A stretch of 64,000 bases of DNA from Pseudopedobacter sp044361595. GTDB taxonomy: Bacteria; Bacteroidota; Bacteroidia; Sphingobacteriales; Sphingobacteriaceae. The position numbers were made by a program, and so were the translations under genes. The DNA is taken from NCBI GenBank assembly GCA_044361595.1, contig JBIKIN010000011.1, positions 72,170 through 136,169 of the forward strand, in the 5' to 3' direction. Shown here piece after piece: positions 24,232 to 33,033 of the stretch (its first letter is position 1; every line of letters starts with the position of its first letter). Under the pieces are notes generated by a model. The model had not been told where the DNA came from. It saw nothing but the letters and a program-made list of their open reading frames with translations, and did no database searches.

Positions 24232-26937
24232 ATGAAAAGCGATAAGAGAAGTTATAGAATTTTAAAAATTACGCCATTTTTTATTTTACTTTTAACTTTT
24301 AATTTTTGTTATACAAGGGCACAAGAAAAGTTAATAATTAATGGAAGCGTAAGTAATTCGCATAATTCACTTATTTCTAACATTTCAGTTCTTTTATTGC
24401 AAAAATCTGATTCATCAATAATTGATTTCTTCGTAACAAATAAAAATGGAGAATTCCAATTTGAAATAAATAAAAACAATAATTTCCTATTGAAAATAAA
24501 TTCATTAAGGTATTTATCACAAACTATTCCTATTAAAATTAACCAAACAGAATACAATTTTCTGCTACAAGAAAGTACAATGCAACTTAAAGAGGTAGTT
24601 GTAAAAAACACACAGCCAATTGTTAAAATGAATGGTGACACCACAACCTACCGAGCAGATGATTTTGCATCGCCACAAGACCGTACTATTGGCGATGTAT
24701 TAAAGAAAATACCAGGAATTACTGTTGCAGAAAGCGGACAAATTAAATTTAATGGGCAAAATGTAGGTAAACTCTATTTAGACGGAGATGATTTATTAGA
24801 GAGCAAATATAACATTGCCACCAAAACATTACCAAACAACATTGTAAACCAAATACAAGTTTTAGAAAACCACCAAAGTATAAAAGCATTAGAAGGTAAG
24901 GTTTTTAGTGATGCGGTAGATATTAACTTAACTTTTAAAGATAAAGCAAAACTAAAACTATTTGGGCAAGCTATTTTAGGCGGTGGCTTACCAGCGCAAT
25001 ACGAAGAAGAAATAAACTTAATTTCTTTAAAAAACAATTATAAAGCAATACATATAGCTAAAGCTAATAATACAGGTTTAGCATACAGCAACGATATTTT
25101 ATCATTAAATCAGTTGCAAGAATTGGTGAAAAAAGGAGTAAGCCCTGTGGGTGCGCAATTAAGTTCTGGTACAGGAGGAAGCCCCCCATTAGCACAAAAT
25201 AGGTATCTGTTTAACCATTCGGGCTTAGCAAATAGTGCTAACTTATGGAAATTGAAAAACGAAGTTCAAGTAAAATCTAAAGCTTATTATGAGTATGATA
25301 AAGAAAAGCAACGATATGTTAACAATAGCAATATTTTATTGCCAAATGAAATAATCAACTATACAGAAAATCAAAACAACAGTATTTTACCTCAAAAATT
25401 TTATGCCGATATAATTTTATTTAAAAATAAAATCGAATATTATTTAAACAATAAATTTACTTTTGAGCATCAAAACAAAAGCGAAAACGCTTCACTTGTG
25501 GCTAATAACCTAAACCGTTTTCAAAATTATCAATTAAAATCATCATCGTTTTCTAACGAATTAGATTTAATTAAATCTCCCAAAGGAAAAACGATCAAAC
25601 AATACTACTCTTTTGTAAGCTATCAAACACATCCAGAAAATTTGAATATTGATAGTGCAAGCTATCCAAACATATTTCCTAATAATGAAGTGCTAAAAAA
25701 TATTAACCAAAGCGTTAATATCCCAAGCTTTTTCACTAACAATTATATAACCTTACAAAATGGGAAAGGTAATTTTAACCAATCTTATAAGTTTGGACAA
25801 TCTATAAACCTGCAACAATTTAACTCAACTTTAAATGCTATTAATGAAATTGGCGAAACTATATCTCCAGCTATTGCTGCAACTAATAATTTAACTTGGA
25901 ACGAATTTAATTTTTATGCTGAGCCTAACTACGAATGGAAAAAAGAAAACTTTAGATTAACAGCAAAATTACCTATTAAATACCAAAGCATTAACGCAAA
26001 TGAAGATCAAGCCTCTTTAAACCTAACCGATAATAGATTACTATTTAACCCAAACTTAAGTGTTAGATACGCAAAAGAAAATGGATTTTCGGGAAGCTTA
26101 TCTTACATCAGAACAAATTCGGCAGGGAATATTTTACAATCATTTCCAGGGTTAGTTCTAAATAACTATAGATCTTACTCTCAAAATAATGAATTATTTA
26201 GCACCTCTAAAAGCTTTAACACTGGGGTGTTTTTAAACTATAAAAATGCTGTTAAAATATTTTTCATTAATGTTGCTGCTTATTACAGAGAAAGTAATGT
26301 AAATAATATTGGCTTTGGAGTTATAAATCAAAATCTAAGTACAACAGAGAGAGTATTATTAAATAATACATCTTCATCATTTAATTTTAGTAGTAATGTA
26401 AGTAAATATATATTTTCACTTAGGTCATCAATAACCTTTTTGTATGCTTACCAAAGCGGTTTAAGCAACCAATTCTTAAACAATGAGCTTTTTCCGTTTT
26501 TAAATTCTTCACAAAACTTTGGATTTAAATGGAACGGTAGAATTGCTCAAAATTTTAGATATGATTACAACATTAATTTACAATCATTTAAAAGTAAACC
26601 TAAAGAAATTCTAACTGTATTAAATACATTTGAAGTACAAAATGCTAATCAAAACCTATCAATTGAATATGATATCAAAGACAATTTTTTCTTGAAGACT
26701 AATGCATCACTTTTAAATAATAAAAATAATGCAGGTATAAATACCAATTACTTCTTTTTAGATTGTTCGTTTAGGTATAACATTCAAAAACAAAGAATAG
26801 ATCTATCCGCTGATTTTAGAAACCTTGCAAACATTAAAAATTTTGAAATTGCAACAACTAATTTAAATTTCCAAAACTCCTCAACTTATCCATTACTAGG
26901 TAGAATGCTCATTCTTAAGGTACAGTTCTCTTATTAG
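24232..26937 (+). CDS. TonB-receptor-like outer-membrane barrel with carboxypeptidase-regulatory-like domain
   Basis: 901 residues. A signal-anchor-like N-terminus (about 1-30) is followed by a CarboxypepD_reg-like sandwich (about 32-118). A plug-like domain comes next (GDTTTYRADDFA, IGDVLKKIPGITV, LYLDGDDLL), then a long barrel ending LKVQFSY with a C-terminal aromatic. No TonB box is recognised. Proteins of this type are often encoded beside GLPGLI genes. By position it is the likely partner of the peptide-GLPGLI modules, as transporter, exporter or receptor. That role is inferred. Confidence 0.88.
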   Translation: MKSDKRSYRILKITPFFILLLTFNFCYTRAQEKLIINGSVSNSHNSLISNISVLLLQKSDSSIIDFFVTNKNGEFQFEINKNNNFLLKINSLRYLSQTIPIKINQTEYNFLLQESTMQLKEVVVKNTQPIVKMNGDTTTYRADDFASPQDRTIGDVLKKIPGITVAESGQIKFNGQNVGKLYLDGDDLLESKYNIATKTLPNNIVNQIQVLENHQSIKALEGKVFSDAVDINLTFKDKAKLKLFGQAILGGGLPAQYEEEINLISLKNNYKAIHIAKANNTGLAYSNDILSLNQLQELVKKGVSPVGAQLSSGTGGSPPLAQNRYLFNHSGLANSANLWKLKNEVQVKSKAYYEYDKEKQRYVNNSNILLPNEIINYTENQNNSILPQKFYADIILFKNKIEYYLNNKFTFEHQNKSENASLVANNLNRFQNYQLKSSSFSNELDLIKSPKGKTIKQYYSFVSYQTHPENLNIDSASYPNIFPNNEVLKNINQSVNIPSFFTNNYITLQNGKGNFNQSYKFGQSINLQQFNSTLNAINEIGETISPAIAATNNLTWNEFNFYAEPNYEWKKENFRLTAKLPIKYQSINANEDQASLNLTDNRLLFNPNLSVRYAKENGFSGSLSYIRTNSAGNILQSFPGLVLNNYRSYSQNNELFSTSKSFNTGVFLNYKNAVKIFFINVAAYYRESNVNNIGFGVINQNLSTTERVLLNNTSSSFNFSSNVSKYIFSLRSSITFLYAYQSGLSNQFLNNELFPFLNSSQNFGFKWNGRIAQNFRYDYNINLQSFKSKPKEILTVLNTFEVQNANQNLSIEYDIKDNFFLKTNASLLNNKNNAGINTNYFFLDCSFRYNIQKQRIDLSADFRNLANIKNFEIATTNLNFQNSSTYPLLGRMLILKVQFSY

Positions 26938-27044
26938 AATTGAAAAAATTAAGAAAACTGTATTAGTAAATTGAAGTTTTTAAATTTTATCTTCATCAAA
27001 AGCAACAAGATTAGATTAAACACAAAATCACAACACTTTTTTAT

Positions 27045-27052
27045 TAAATTTG
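27045..27052 (+). promoter_or_regulatory. Probable -7 box of pheS
   Basis: TAAATTTG fits TAnnTTTG and ends only 6 bases before the pheS ATG at 27059. The transcript would start at or next to the start codon, so it may be leaderless. Confidence 0.45.
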
Positions 27053-27058
27053 TGGCTT

Positions 27059-28114
27059 ATGCAGTCTAAAATCACTCAATACACTAGCGAAATTGAAGCT
27101 TTTGAACCCAAAACAGCAGAAGAGCTGGAGGCTTTTCGTATCAAATTTTTAGGGACTAAAGGAATTATTAAAGATTTATTTGACGAGTTTAAAGCTGTTT
27201 CTACAGAAGAGAAACGTGTTTTAGGTAAAGTATTAAATCAGTTTAAGCAATTAGCAGAGGCTAAGTTTAACGATTACAAAGATAATTTTACCAGTACAAA
27301 ACAAGATATAGGTGCTTCACAAGACTTAACCTTAACAGGCGAAGGTTTTGAAATTGGCGGTCGTCATCCTTTAAATTTAGTGCGTAAAGAAATTGTAGAG
27401 ATTTTTAAACGCTTAGGTTTTGTGGTTGCCGAAGGACCAGAGATTGAAGACGATTGGCATAATTTCTCGGCTTTAAATTTCCCCGAAGAGCACCCCGCAA
27501 GAGACATGCAGGATACCTTTTTTGTGGCTCCAACTCCCAATGAAGATGCTGATACAGAGAAAAAAGGCAATTTTGCTTTAAGAACACACACTTCATCCGT
27601 TCAGGTGCGTTTAATGGAAGCGGGTAAACCTCCTTTTAGAGCATTAATGCCAGGTAGAGTTTACAGAAACGAAGCTATATCGGCTAGGGCACATTGCTTC
27701 TTTCATCAAGTAGAAGGTTTATATGTTGATGAAAATGTTTCCTTTGCCGATTTAAAACAGACTTTATATTATTTTGTTCAAGAGCTGTATGGCGAAGGAA
27801 CAAAGGTTAGATTTAGACCATCTTATTTTCCTTTTACAGAGCCATCTGCAGAAATGGATATTTCTTGTACCATTTGTAAAGGTGCGGGATGCCAAATGTG
27901 TAAACATAGTGGCTGGGTAGAAATTTTGGGTTGCGGTATGATAGACCCTAATGTTTTAGATAATGTAAATATAGATTCTAAGAAATATACTGGCTTTGCC
28001 TTTGGTATGGGAATAGAACGTATCACCAATTTAAAATATCAGATTAAAGATTTACGTTTATTCTCCGAGAACGATATTCGTTTCTTAAAACAGTTTCAAA
28101 CAGAAATTATTTAA
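27059..28114 (+). CDS. pheS: Phenylalanyl-tRNA synthetase alpha subunit
   Basis: 351 residues from the ATG at 27059. A TTG three codons upstream lies inside a promoter-like box and is rejected. The N-terminal coiled coil is followed by the class II core: FEIGGRHPLNLV, GRVYRNEAISARAHCFFHQ (motif 2) and GFAFGMGIERI (motif 3). A four-cysteine zinc-type insert is present (CTICKGAGCQMCKHSGW), as in many non-proteobacterial PheS. It charges tRNA-Phe with PheT, whose gene is not adjacent. Its stop overlaps the next start by one base. Confidence 0.94.
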   Translation: MQSKITQYTSEIEAFEPKTAEELEAFRIKFLGTKGIIKDLFDEFKAVSTEEKRVLGKVLNQFKQLAEAKFNDYKDNFTSTKQDIGASQDLTLTGEGFEIGGRHPLNLVRKEIVEIFKRLGFVVAEGPEIEDDWHNFSALNFPEEHPARDMQDTFFVAPTPNEDADTEKKGNFALRTHTSSVQVRLMEAGKPPFRALMPGRVYRNEAISARAHCFFHQVEGLYVDENVSFADLKQTLYYFVQELYGEGTKVRFRPSYFPFTEPSAEMDISCTICKGAGCQMCKHSGWVEILGCGMIDPNVLDNVNIDSKKYTGFAFGMGIERITNLKYQIKDLRLFSENDIRFLKQFQTEII

Positions 28115-28536
28115 TGTTTAAGTTCAGAATTTTACTTGTTTTTTTGGTTATTATTGGCTTTTCATCATGTAGTAGAGATGAAATGTCTGTTATACCAGAT
28201 GTGCCTGTAAACTTCTCGGCTTCGTTACAATTCCAATTACCAAAATTACAACAGCCTGGTGGTGTAGAAGTAGTAACTAACACCAGTATTGGTATTGCAG
28301 GTTTGGTTTTATATAAAAATAGCGACGGCAGAATATTGGCTTACGATAGATGCAGCAGCGTAAATCCAATACAAAAAAACCCAGTAACTCCAATTGGAGG
28401 CTCTTTGGTAGAAGATAAGGTTAGCGGTGCTTTATTTAGTTTAGTTGATGGTTCTGCCGCTAAAGCACCCGCTCAATATCCCTTAAAAAGATATAATGTT
28501 TCTATAAACGGAGACTTAATAACCGTACAAAATTAA
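28114..28536 (+). CDS. Rieske-like lipoprotein lacking cluster ligands
   Basis: 140 residues with a lipobox (VIIGFSSC, Cys19). The body follows the layout of Bacteroidota Rieske-fold lipoproteins: GIAGLVLYKNSDGRILAYDRC, then a glycine-rich turn, then SGALFSLVDGS and PLKRYNV. Normal members place CxH and CxxH ligands in two loops. Here only one cysteine (in YDRC) remains and no matching histidines are present. An iron-sulfur cluster is therefore unlikely. It is translationally coupled to pheS and followed one base later by a TetR gene. Confidence 0.72.
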   Translation: MFKFRILLVFLVIIGFSSCSRDEMSVIPDVPVNFSASLQFQLPKLQQPGGVEVVTNTSIGIAGLVLYKNSDGRILAYDRCSSVNPIQKNPVTPIGGSLVEDKVSGALFSLVDGSAAKAPAQYPLKRYNVSINGDLITVQN

Positions 28537-28537
28537 A

Positions 28538-29113
28538 ATGGAAGTAGATAAGATTAAAGAAAGTATAAAGAAAGCTGCACAAGATTTATTCCGCAAATAC
28601 GGTTATCATAAAACTAGCGTCAACGAGATTGCTAAAAAAGCTAAAATCGCTAAAGCAACCATTTACAAATACTTCGAGAGTAAAGAGCTGGTTTTACACG
28701 CCATTTTAATGGATTATTTAAAGGTAAGCCTAAATGATGTGATTCACCTAGGCCATAAAAGTTTATCTAAAGAAGAACACCTTAAAGTCTTAATTTTAAA
28801 AGTTAGCCGTTTATCTTACACCGTTTGCAACGAGTTTATAGGCTGGGATTTTATCAGAGAATCTACCAATGCGCAAGAATTTTTAAAAGATTTATCAGAC
28901 GAGTTAGAAGAATTATTATTTGAAGCTTTTATGTCCATAGAGACCCTAAATGATGATGAAACTTTCCCAGAAAGGTTACGCTTTTTAATCAAAGCGAGTA
29001 AAAGCATCATTTTCTCATTTGCGTTTACCTCTGTCTCTGATGCCGATGTAAGGAAGAATTTTGTCTCTTTCCAAAAAGAGATTTTGCCTTATTTGGTTAA
29101 GGCGGCGTTGTAG
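28538..29113 (+). CDS. TetR/AcrR family transcriptional regulator
   Basis: 191 residues. The N-terminal helix-turn-helix is typical (LFRKYGYHKTSVNEIAKKA, AKATIYKYFESKELV). The C-terminal ligand domain is all-helical and unassigned. It starts one base after the lipoprotein stop, so pheS, the lipoprotein gene and this gene may form one transcript. No efflux or enzyme gene beside it reveals the target. Confidence 0.9.
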   Translation: MEVDKIKESIKKAAQDLFRKYGYHKTSVNEIAKKAKIAKATIYKYFESKELVLHAILMDYLKVSLNDVIHLGHKSLSKEEHLKVLILKVSRLSYTVCNEFIGWDFIRESTNAQEFLKDLSDELEELLFEAFMSIETLNDDETFPERLRFLIKASKSIIFSFAFTSVSDADVRKNFVSFQKEILPYLVKAAL

Positions 29114-29140
29114 AGTTTTAAGGTTTTATTTGTCAATTTT

Positions 29141-29172
29141 TGTACTTATATTTGTACATCTTAAAGTACAAA
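29141..29172 (+). promoter_or_regulatory. Operator/promoter of yefM-yoeB
   Basis: Contains TGTAC (29141-29145), TGTACA (29153-29158) and GTACAAA (29166-29172), that is, one direct and one inverted copy of a TGTACA core overlapping the -7 box TATATTTG (29147-29154). TGTACA is the known recognition core of the E. coli YefM-YoeB repressor, so autorepression is likely. Confidence 0.6.
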
Positions 29173-29173
29173 T

Positions 29174-29428
29174 ATGTTAACTACCACGATTTCAGATTTT
29201 AGAAAAGACATCAAAAGCTATTTTGATAAAGTTTCAAAAAATTTTGAAACTTTGATTATCAATAGAGGTAAAGATGAAGGCGTTGTGATTATGTCCTTAG
29301 ATGAATACAACTCTCTTTTAGCTACCAATCATGAATTAAGCTCTTTAGAAAACGCAAGGAGATTAGATTCTGCTATTCAAAAAATAAATAATAAAGCCAC
29401 TTTCGAAAAAGACTTAATAGAACCATGA
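29174..29428 (+). CDS. yefM: YefM-type antitoxin
   Basis: 84 residues, Phd/YefM family. The N-terminal DNA-binding part has TTISDFRKDIKSYFDKV and GVVIMSLDEYNSLLAT, while the C-terminal tail that wraps the toxin is charged. It overlaps the toxin gene by 4 bases. It should neutralise YoeB and bind the TGTACA sites just upstream. Confidence 0.92.
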   Translation: MLTTTISDFRKDIKSYFDKVSKNFETLIINRGKDEGVVIMSLDEYNSLLATNHELSSLENARRLDSAIQKINNKATFEKDLIEP

Positions 29429-29682
29429 GATTTATTTTTGTCGAGGATTCTTGGGAAGACTACCTCTATTGGCAGAAAACAGATAAAAAGCTTTTATCTA
29501 AAATCAATGACTTATTAAAAGATATTTCTCGAACACCATTTTCTGGAATTGGAAAGCCAGAACCTCTAAAACATAAATATAAAGGATACTGGTCGAGAAG
29601 AATAAATGATGAACATCGCTTGATATATAAAATTCAAGATGATGAAATTATTATTGCAAAATGTAGATTTCACTATTCTTAG
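29425..29682 (+). CDS. yoeB: YoeB-type ribosome-dependent mRNA interferase
   Basis: 85 residues, the canonical length. The conserved blocks are WEDYLYWQKTDKK, GKPEPLKH (catalytic Glu), YWSRRINDEHRLIY (Arg) and the C-terminal CRFHYS (His-Tyr). All catalytic residues known for YoeB are present, so the toxin looks intact. Confidence 0.93.
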   Translation: MRFIFVEDSWEDYLYWQKTDKKLLSKINDLLKDISRTPFSGIGKPEPLKHKYKGYWSRRINDEHRLIYKIQDDEIIIAKCRFHYS

Positions 29683-29748
29683 TTTTCTCTTTTTACATTT
29701 CCTCAACAACATTAATCAATAAAATAACCTTAAAACATTTGTTTCAAT

Positions 29749-29756
29749 TATCTTTG
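29749..29756 (+). promoter_or_regulatory. Probable -7 box of cysE
   Basis: TATCTTTG fits TAnnTTTG and ends 7 bases before the cysE start, again suggesting a very short or absent leader. Confidence 0.45.
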
Positions 29757-29763
29757 ATATCAA

Positions 29764-30567
29764 ATGAACAAAGAATTCATCAATGCACTTTTTATAAGGC
29801 AGCAAAGAGCACAGGCTATTCCTAAAAACATAGCTGTAGCACAGTGGGCATATCAAATTATTGGTTTACTTTTTCCTGAAGCATCTGATCAAATTTTTAA
29901 TGCTTCTGAAGAAATTGAGCAAGAATTTAAAAAGCTACAAACCGAACTAAATAATTTATTAGACGCTACCCAAGCTTGCAACAATTGCAATAATGATGTG
30001 ATAGCGGCTCAGTTTATAGCTCAAATCCCTAACCTATACGAAACTCTAAAAAAAGATGTAACCGCCCTAAACAGTGGCGACCCTGCTGCCAACAACGAGT
30101 TTGAAGTCATTCGCACCTATCCTGGTTTTACAGCAATCGCATTTTATCGCATCGCACATCAATTATTACAATTAAAAACACCTTTAATACCAAGAATCTT
30201 AACAGAATATGCCCACTCTAAAACCGGAATAGACATTCATCCCGGCGCACAAATTGGAGAATATTTATGTATAGACCATGGCACTGGTATTGTAATTGGC
30301 GAAACCGCTATTATTGGTAAAAATGTAAAATTGTATCAAGGGGTAACTTTGGGTGCTTTAAGTGTAAGTAAAGATTTAGCAGGAGTAAAAAGACATCCGA
30401 CAGTAGAAGATGGTGTGATTATTTATAGCAATGCAACTATTTTAGGTGGCGAAACCATTATTGGTGCAAATAGTATTATTGGTGGTAACGTTTGGTTAAC
30501 TAAAAGTGTTCCAGCAAATTCTACAGTATATCATAACCCTTCCATTAAAGTAATAGAAAATTCTTAA
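29764..30567 (+). CDS. cysE: Serine O-acetyltransferase
   Basis: 267 residues. A helical N-terminal domain is followed by a left-handed beta-helix of hexapeptide repeats (about 160-260: IDIHPGAQIGEYLCIDHGTG, IVIGETAIIGKNV, TILGGETIIGANSIIGGNV). The catalytic histidine lies in CIDHGTG. It makes O-acetylserine from serine and acetyl-CoA. The cysM gene follows 11 bases later, so the two steps of cysteine synthesis form an operon. Confidence 0.93.
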   Translation: MNKEFINALFIRQQRAQAIPKNIAVAQWAYQIIGLLFPEASDQIFNASEEIEQEFKKLQTELNNLLDATQACNNCNNDVIAAQFIAQIPNLYETLKKDVTALNSGDPAANNEFEVIRTYPGFTAIAFYRIAHQLLQLKTPLIPRILTEYAHSKTGIDIHPGAQIGEYLCIDHGTGIVIGETAIIGKNVKLYQGVTLGALSVSKDLAGVKRHPTVEDGVIIYSNATILGGETIIGANSIIGGNVWLTKSVPANSTVYHNPSIKVIENS

Positions 30568-30578
30568 AACTTAATTTT

Positions 30579-31457
30579 ATGGCTTCCATCATAGATTTAG
30601 TGGGTAACACCCCATTGGTAGAGATACAGCGTTTAAATACAAACCCAAACGTTACCATTTATGCCAAATTAGAAGGAAATAATCCGGGTGGTAGCGTTAA
30701 AGATAGGGCAGCTCTAAATATGATTAAGAGTGCTGTAGAGCGTGGCGACATTAAAGCAGGCACAAAACTAATTGAAGCAACCAGTGGTAACACGGGAATT
30801 GCTTTAGCCATGATTGCTCGTTTATTCGATTTAGAAATTGAGCTCATTATGCCCAAAAACTCCACCAAAGAGCGCACCCAAACCATGGAAGCCTTTGGAG
30901 CAAAGGTTATTTTATTAGAAGACATTGAAAAGTGCCGAGATTATGCCGATGAAAAAGGTGCTACCGCCGAATATTTTTTGTTAAATCAATTTGCAAACCC
31001 CGATAATTATTTAGCACATTACAAAAGTACAGGGCCAGAAATTTGGCGAGACACGCAACATCAAGTGACTCATTTTGTAAGCTCTATGGGAACCACAGGG
31101 AGCATTATGGGAACGTCTATGTTTTTAAAAGAACAAAATCCTGCCGTACAAATTGTAGGTTGTCAGCCTACCGAGGGTTCATCAATTCCTGGTATTAGAC
31201 GCTGGCCAAAAGCTTATTTACCTAAAATATTTGATGCGAGCCGTGTAGACCGAATCATAGATATTTCTGAAGAAGATGCTACTCAAATGGCTCGTAAACT
31301 CGCTAAAACAGAAGGTATTTTTGCAGGCATGAGCAGTGGCGGAGCCTGCACTGCAGCTTTAAAATTAGCATCAGAATTAGAAAGTGGGGTGATTGTTTTT
31401 ATTGCCTGCGACCGTGGCGATAGGTATTTAAGTAGCGATTTATTTGCTAACAATTAA
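30579..31457 (+). CDS. cysM: Cysteine synthase (CysM type)
   Basis: 292 residues, fold-type II PLP enzyme joining O-acetylserine and sulfide to give cysteine. The PLP lysine is in GGSVKDRAALNMI, the substrate loop is EATSGNTGIALAM and the phosphate-binding glycine loop is SSMGTTGSIMGTS. The RRWPKAYLPK segment is typical of CysM, so thiosulfate use is possible. It lies directly after cysE. Confidence 0.92.
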   Translation: MASIIDLVGNTPLVEIQRLNTNPNVTIYAKLEGNNPGGSVKDRAALNMIKSAVERGDIKAGTKLIEATSGNTGIALAMIARLFDLEIELIMPKNSTKERTQTMEAFGAKVILLEDIEKCRDYADEKGATAEYFLLNQFANPDNYLAHYKSTGPEIWRDTQHQVTHFVSSMGTTGSIMGTSMFLKEQNPAVQIVGCQPTEGSSIPGIRRWPKAYLPKIFDASRVDRIIDISEEDATQMARKLAKTEGIFAGMSSGGACTAALKLASELESGVIVFIACDRGDRYLSSDLFANN

Positions 31458-31527
31458 TCATTTATTGTTTACAATCAACGAGTTGAACTAAAAATATTTT
31501 CCAACTTTACATGCTAAATCAAACAAT

Positions 31528-31884
31528 ATGCTCAAGGCCGTAAACCCAAAATTACCCATGCGTAATAAAGCCATCACTAAAGATTATTATATTAATCAGT
31601 TAGGTTTTACAGATATTGGCAGTCAAGATTATGAAGATTACCTTATCCTAAAAAAAGACGAGGTAGAAATTCATTTTTTCTCTTTCAAAGATTTAGATCA
31701 TAGAGAAAATTACAGTGGAGTTTACATCAGACTTAACCACATCGAAGAGTTTTACCAATTTTTATTAAATCAAAAAGTGGCTATACACCCAAACGGACCA
31801 TTACAAACTAAACCTTGGGGGCAAAAAGAATTTGCCCTTTTAGACCCAGATTTTAACTTGTTAACTTTTGGAGAAGCGGTTTAA
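31528..31884 (+). CDS. VOC/glyoxalase-fold protein
   Basis: 118 residues made of two beta-alpha-beta-beta-beta modules (ITKDYYINQLGFTD; LLDPDFNLLTFGE), as in glyoxalase and bleomycin-binding proteins. The pattern EVEIHFFSF and the C-terminal glutamate in TFGEAV fit the family. The substrate is unknown. It is convergent with the glutaminyl cyclase gene. Confidence 0.85.
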   Translation: MLKAVNPKLPMRNKAITKDYYINQLGFTDIGSQDYEDYLILKKDEVEIHFFSFKDLDHRENYSGVYIRLNHIEEFYQFLLNQKVAIHPNGPLQTKPWGQKEFALLDPDFNLLTFGEAV

Positions 31885-31903
31885 ATAAAGCGTTTTAACC
31901 TGA

Positions 31904-32953
31904 TTAATTCTTCACCACTTTAATCTCAAAAAGTTTATCCCACTTCTTACCAGTTACAAATAATCGTTTGGCTTTGCTATCGTAAGCAATACCATTTAAA
32001 ACATCTCCAGGGTCGGCAACGGGTGCGTGTGGCAAACCCATTAAATTAATGTACGCTTCTACCAAACCATTTTGGGGATTTATAATGGCTACCAATTCCG
32101 ATTCATAAATATTAGCATACAACTTTCCCTCTACCCATTCCAATTCGTTTAAATTAGTAACCGGACCTTTATCATCATAAACATCTATCCCACCCTTTGG
32201 TAAATAAGTGTTTTTATCTAAAAAGAAAATGCGGTTACTGCCATCTGTATTAAAAATAGTTTCACCATTAAAACATAAGCCCCAGCCCTCATTAGCGTGG
32301 TTGTAAGGGAAGGTCTTCAACAATTCAAAAGTATTTTTATCATACTCAAAACCTACTTTTTCTTTATAGGTTAATTGGATAATTTTATCACCAATTACAG
32401 TAATCCCCTCGGCAAAATATTGAGGCTCAATCTTTTTCTCTTTTAATATTTTACCATCTAAAGTGGTTTTAAACAACCTAGAAACCTTGTACTCGCCAGC
32501 ACTTTCGTACAGCACACCATCAATAAATTCTAACCCTTCGGTATAAGAAGTCACATCATGCGGGTAAGTTTTAACAATCTGGTAACTGTATTGTGCTGGT
32601 GTAACATTACTAATAATCACCACATTTGTTGTCGCTTCTTCGGCAACACCTTTTCTATAAATTTTGGCAGTAATTAGTCTGCTACCTAACATTAAATCTT
32701 TAGTATCAAATTCAAAAGCGGCAGTATCTTTGGTAGCTACTTGCTGGTTATCAATAAAATAAGCAACAGAATCTACCAAACCATCGGCAAAGTTTAATTT
32801 CAACTTTAAAGTCTCTCCTAATTTAATCAGTTCACCACTTTCGGGTTTAGCAAACGCAGAACTAGAAGCTATATTTTTACCATCGTTTGTACAAGAAAAC
32901 AGGAAAGCTGCAATAGCTAAAAAGGCGAAATATTTATATTTACTAAAACTCAT
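31904..32953 (-). CDS. Glutaminyl-peptide cyclotransferase lipoprotein
   Basis: 349 residues with a lipobox (AAFLFSC, Cys21). An N-terminal Ig-like domain (about 35-115) precedes the five-bladed propeller of the plant-type glutamine cyclotransferase family, with YPHDVTSYTEGLEF, WGLCFNG, LNELEWVEGKLYANIYES and DVLNGIAYD. It should form N-terminal pyroglutamate on exported proteins at the cell envelope. The start is the only ATG ahead of the lipobox. Confidence 0.9.
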   Translation of the reverse strand: MSFSKYKYFAFLAIAAFLFSCTNDGKNIASSSAFAKPESGELIKLGETLKLKLNFADGLVDSVAYFIDNQQVATKDTAAFEFDTKDLMLGSRLITAKIYRKGVAEEATTNVVIISNVTPAQYSYQIVKTYPHDVTSYTEGLEFIDGVLYESAGEYKVSRLFKTTLDGKILKEKKIEPQYFAEGITVIGDKIIQLTYKEKVGFEYDKNTFELLKTFPYNHANEGWGLCFNGETIFNTDGSNRIFFLDKNTYLPKGGIDVYDDKGPVTNLNELEWVEGKLYANIYESELVAIINPQNGLVEAYINLMGLPHAPVADPGDVLNGIAYDSKAKRLFVTGKKWDKLFEIKVVKN

Positions 32954-32962
32954 ATTGATTAC

Positions 32963-32974
32963 CTAATCGATTAG
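32963..32974. promoter_or_regulatory. 12-bp perfect palindrome between divergent genes
   Basis: CTAATCGATTAG lies in the 80-bp gap between the divergent cyclotransferase and DUF5655 genes, 10 bases from the former's start. It is a possible operator; no regulator can be named. Confidence 0.3.
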
Positions 32975-33033
32975 AATAACGCCTAAATTAAACATTTTTA
33001 TACTTTTAGGGTTAAAAATTAAATGCAAAATAA

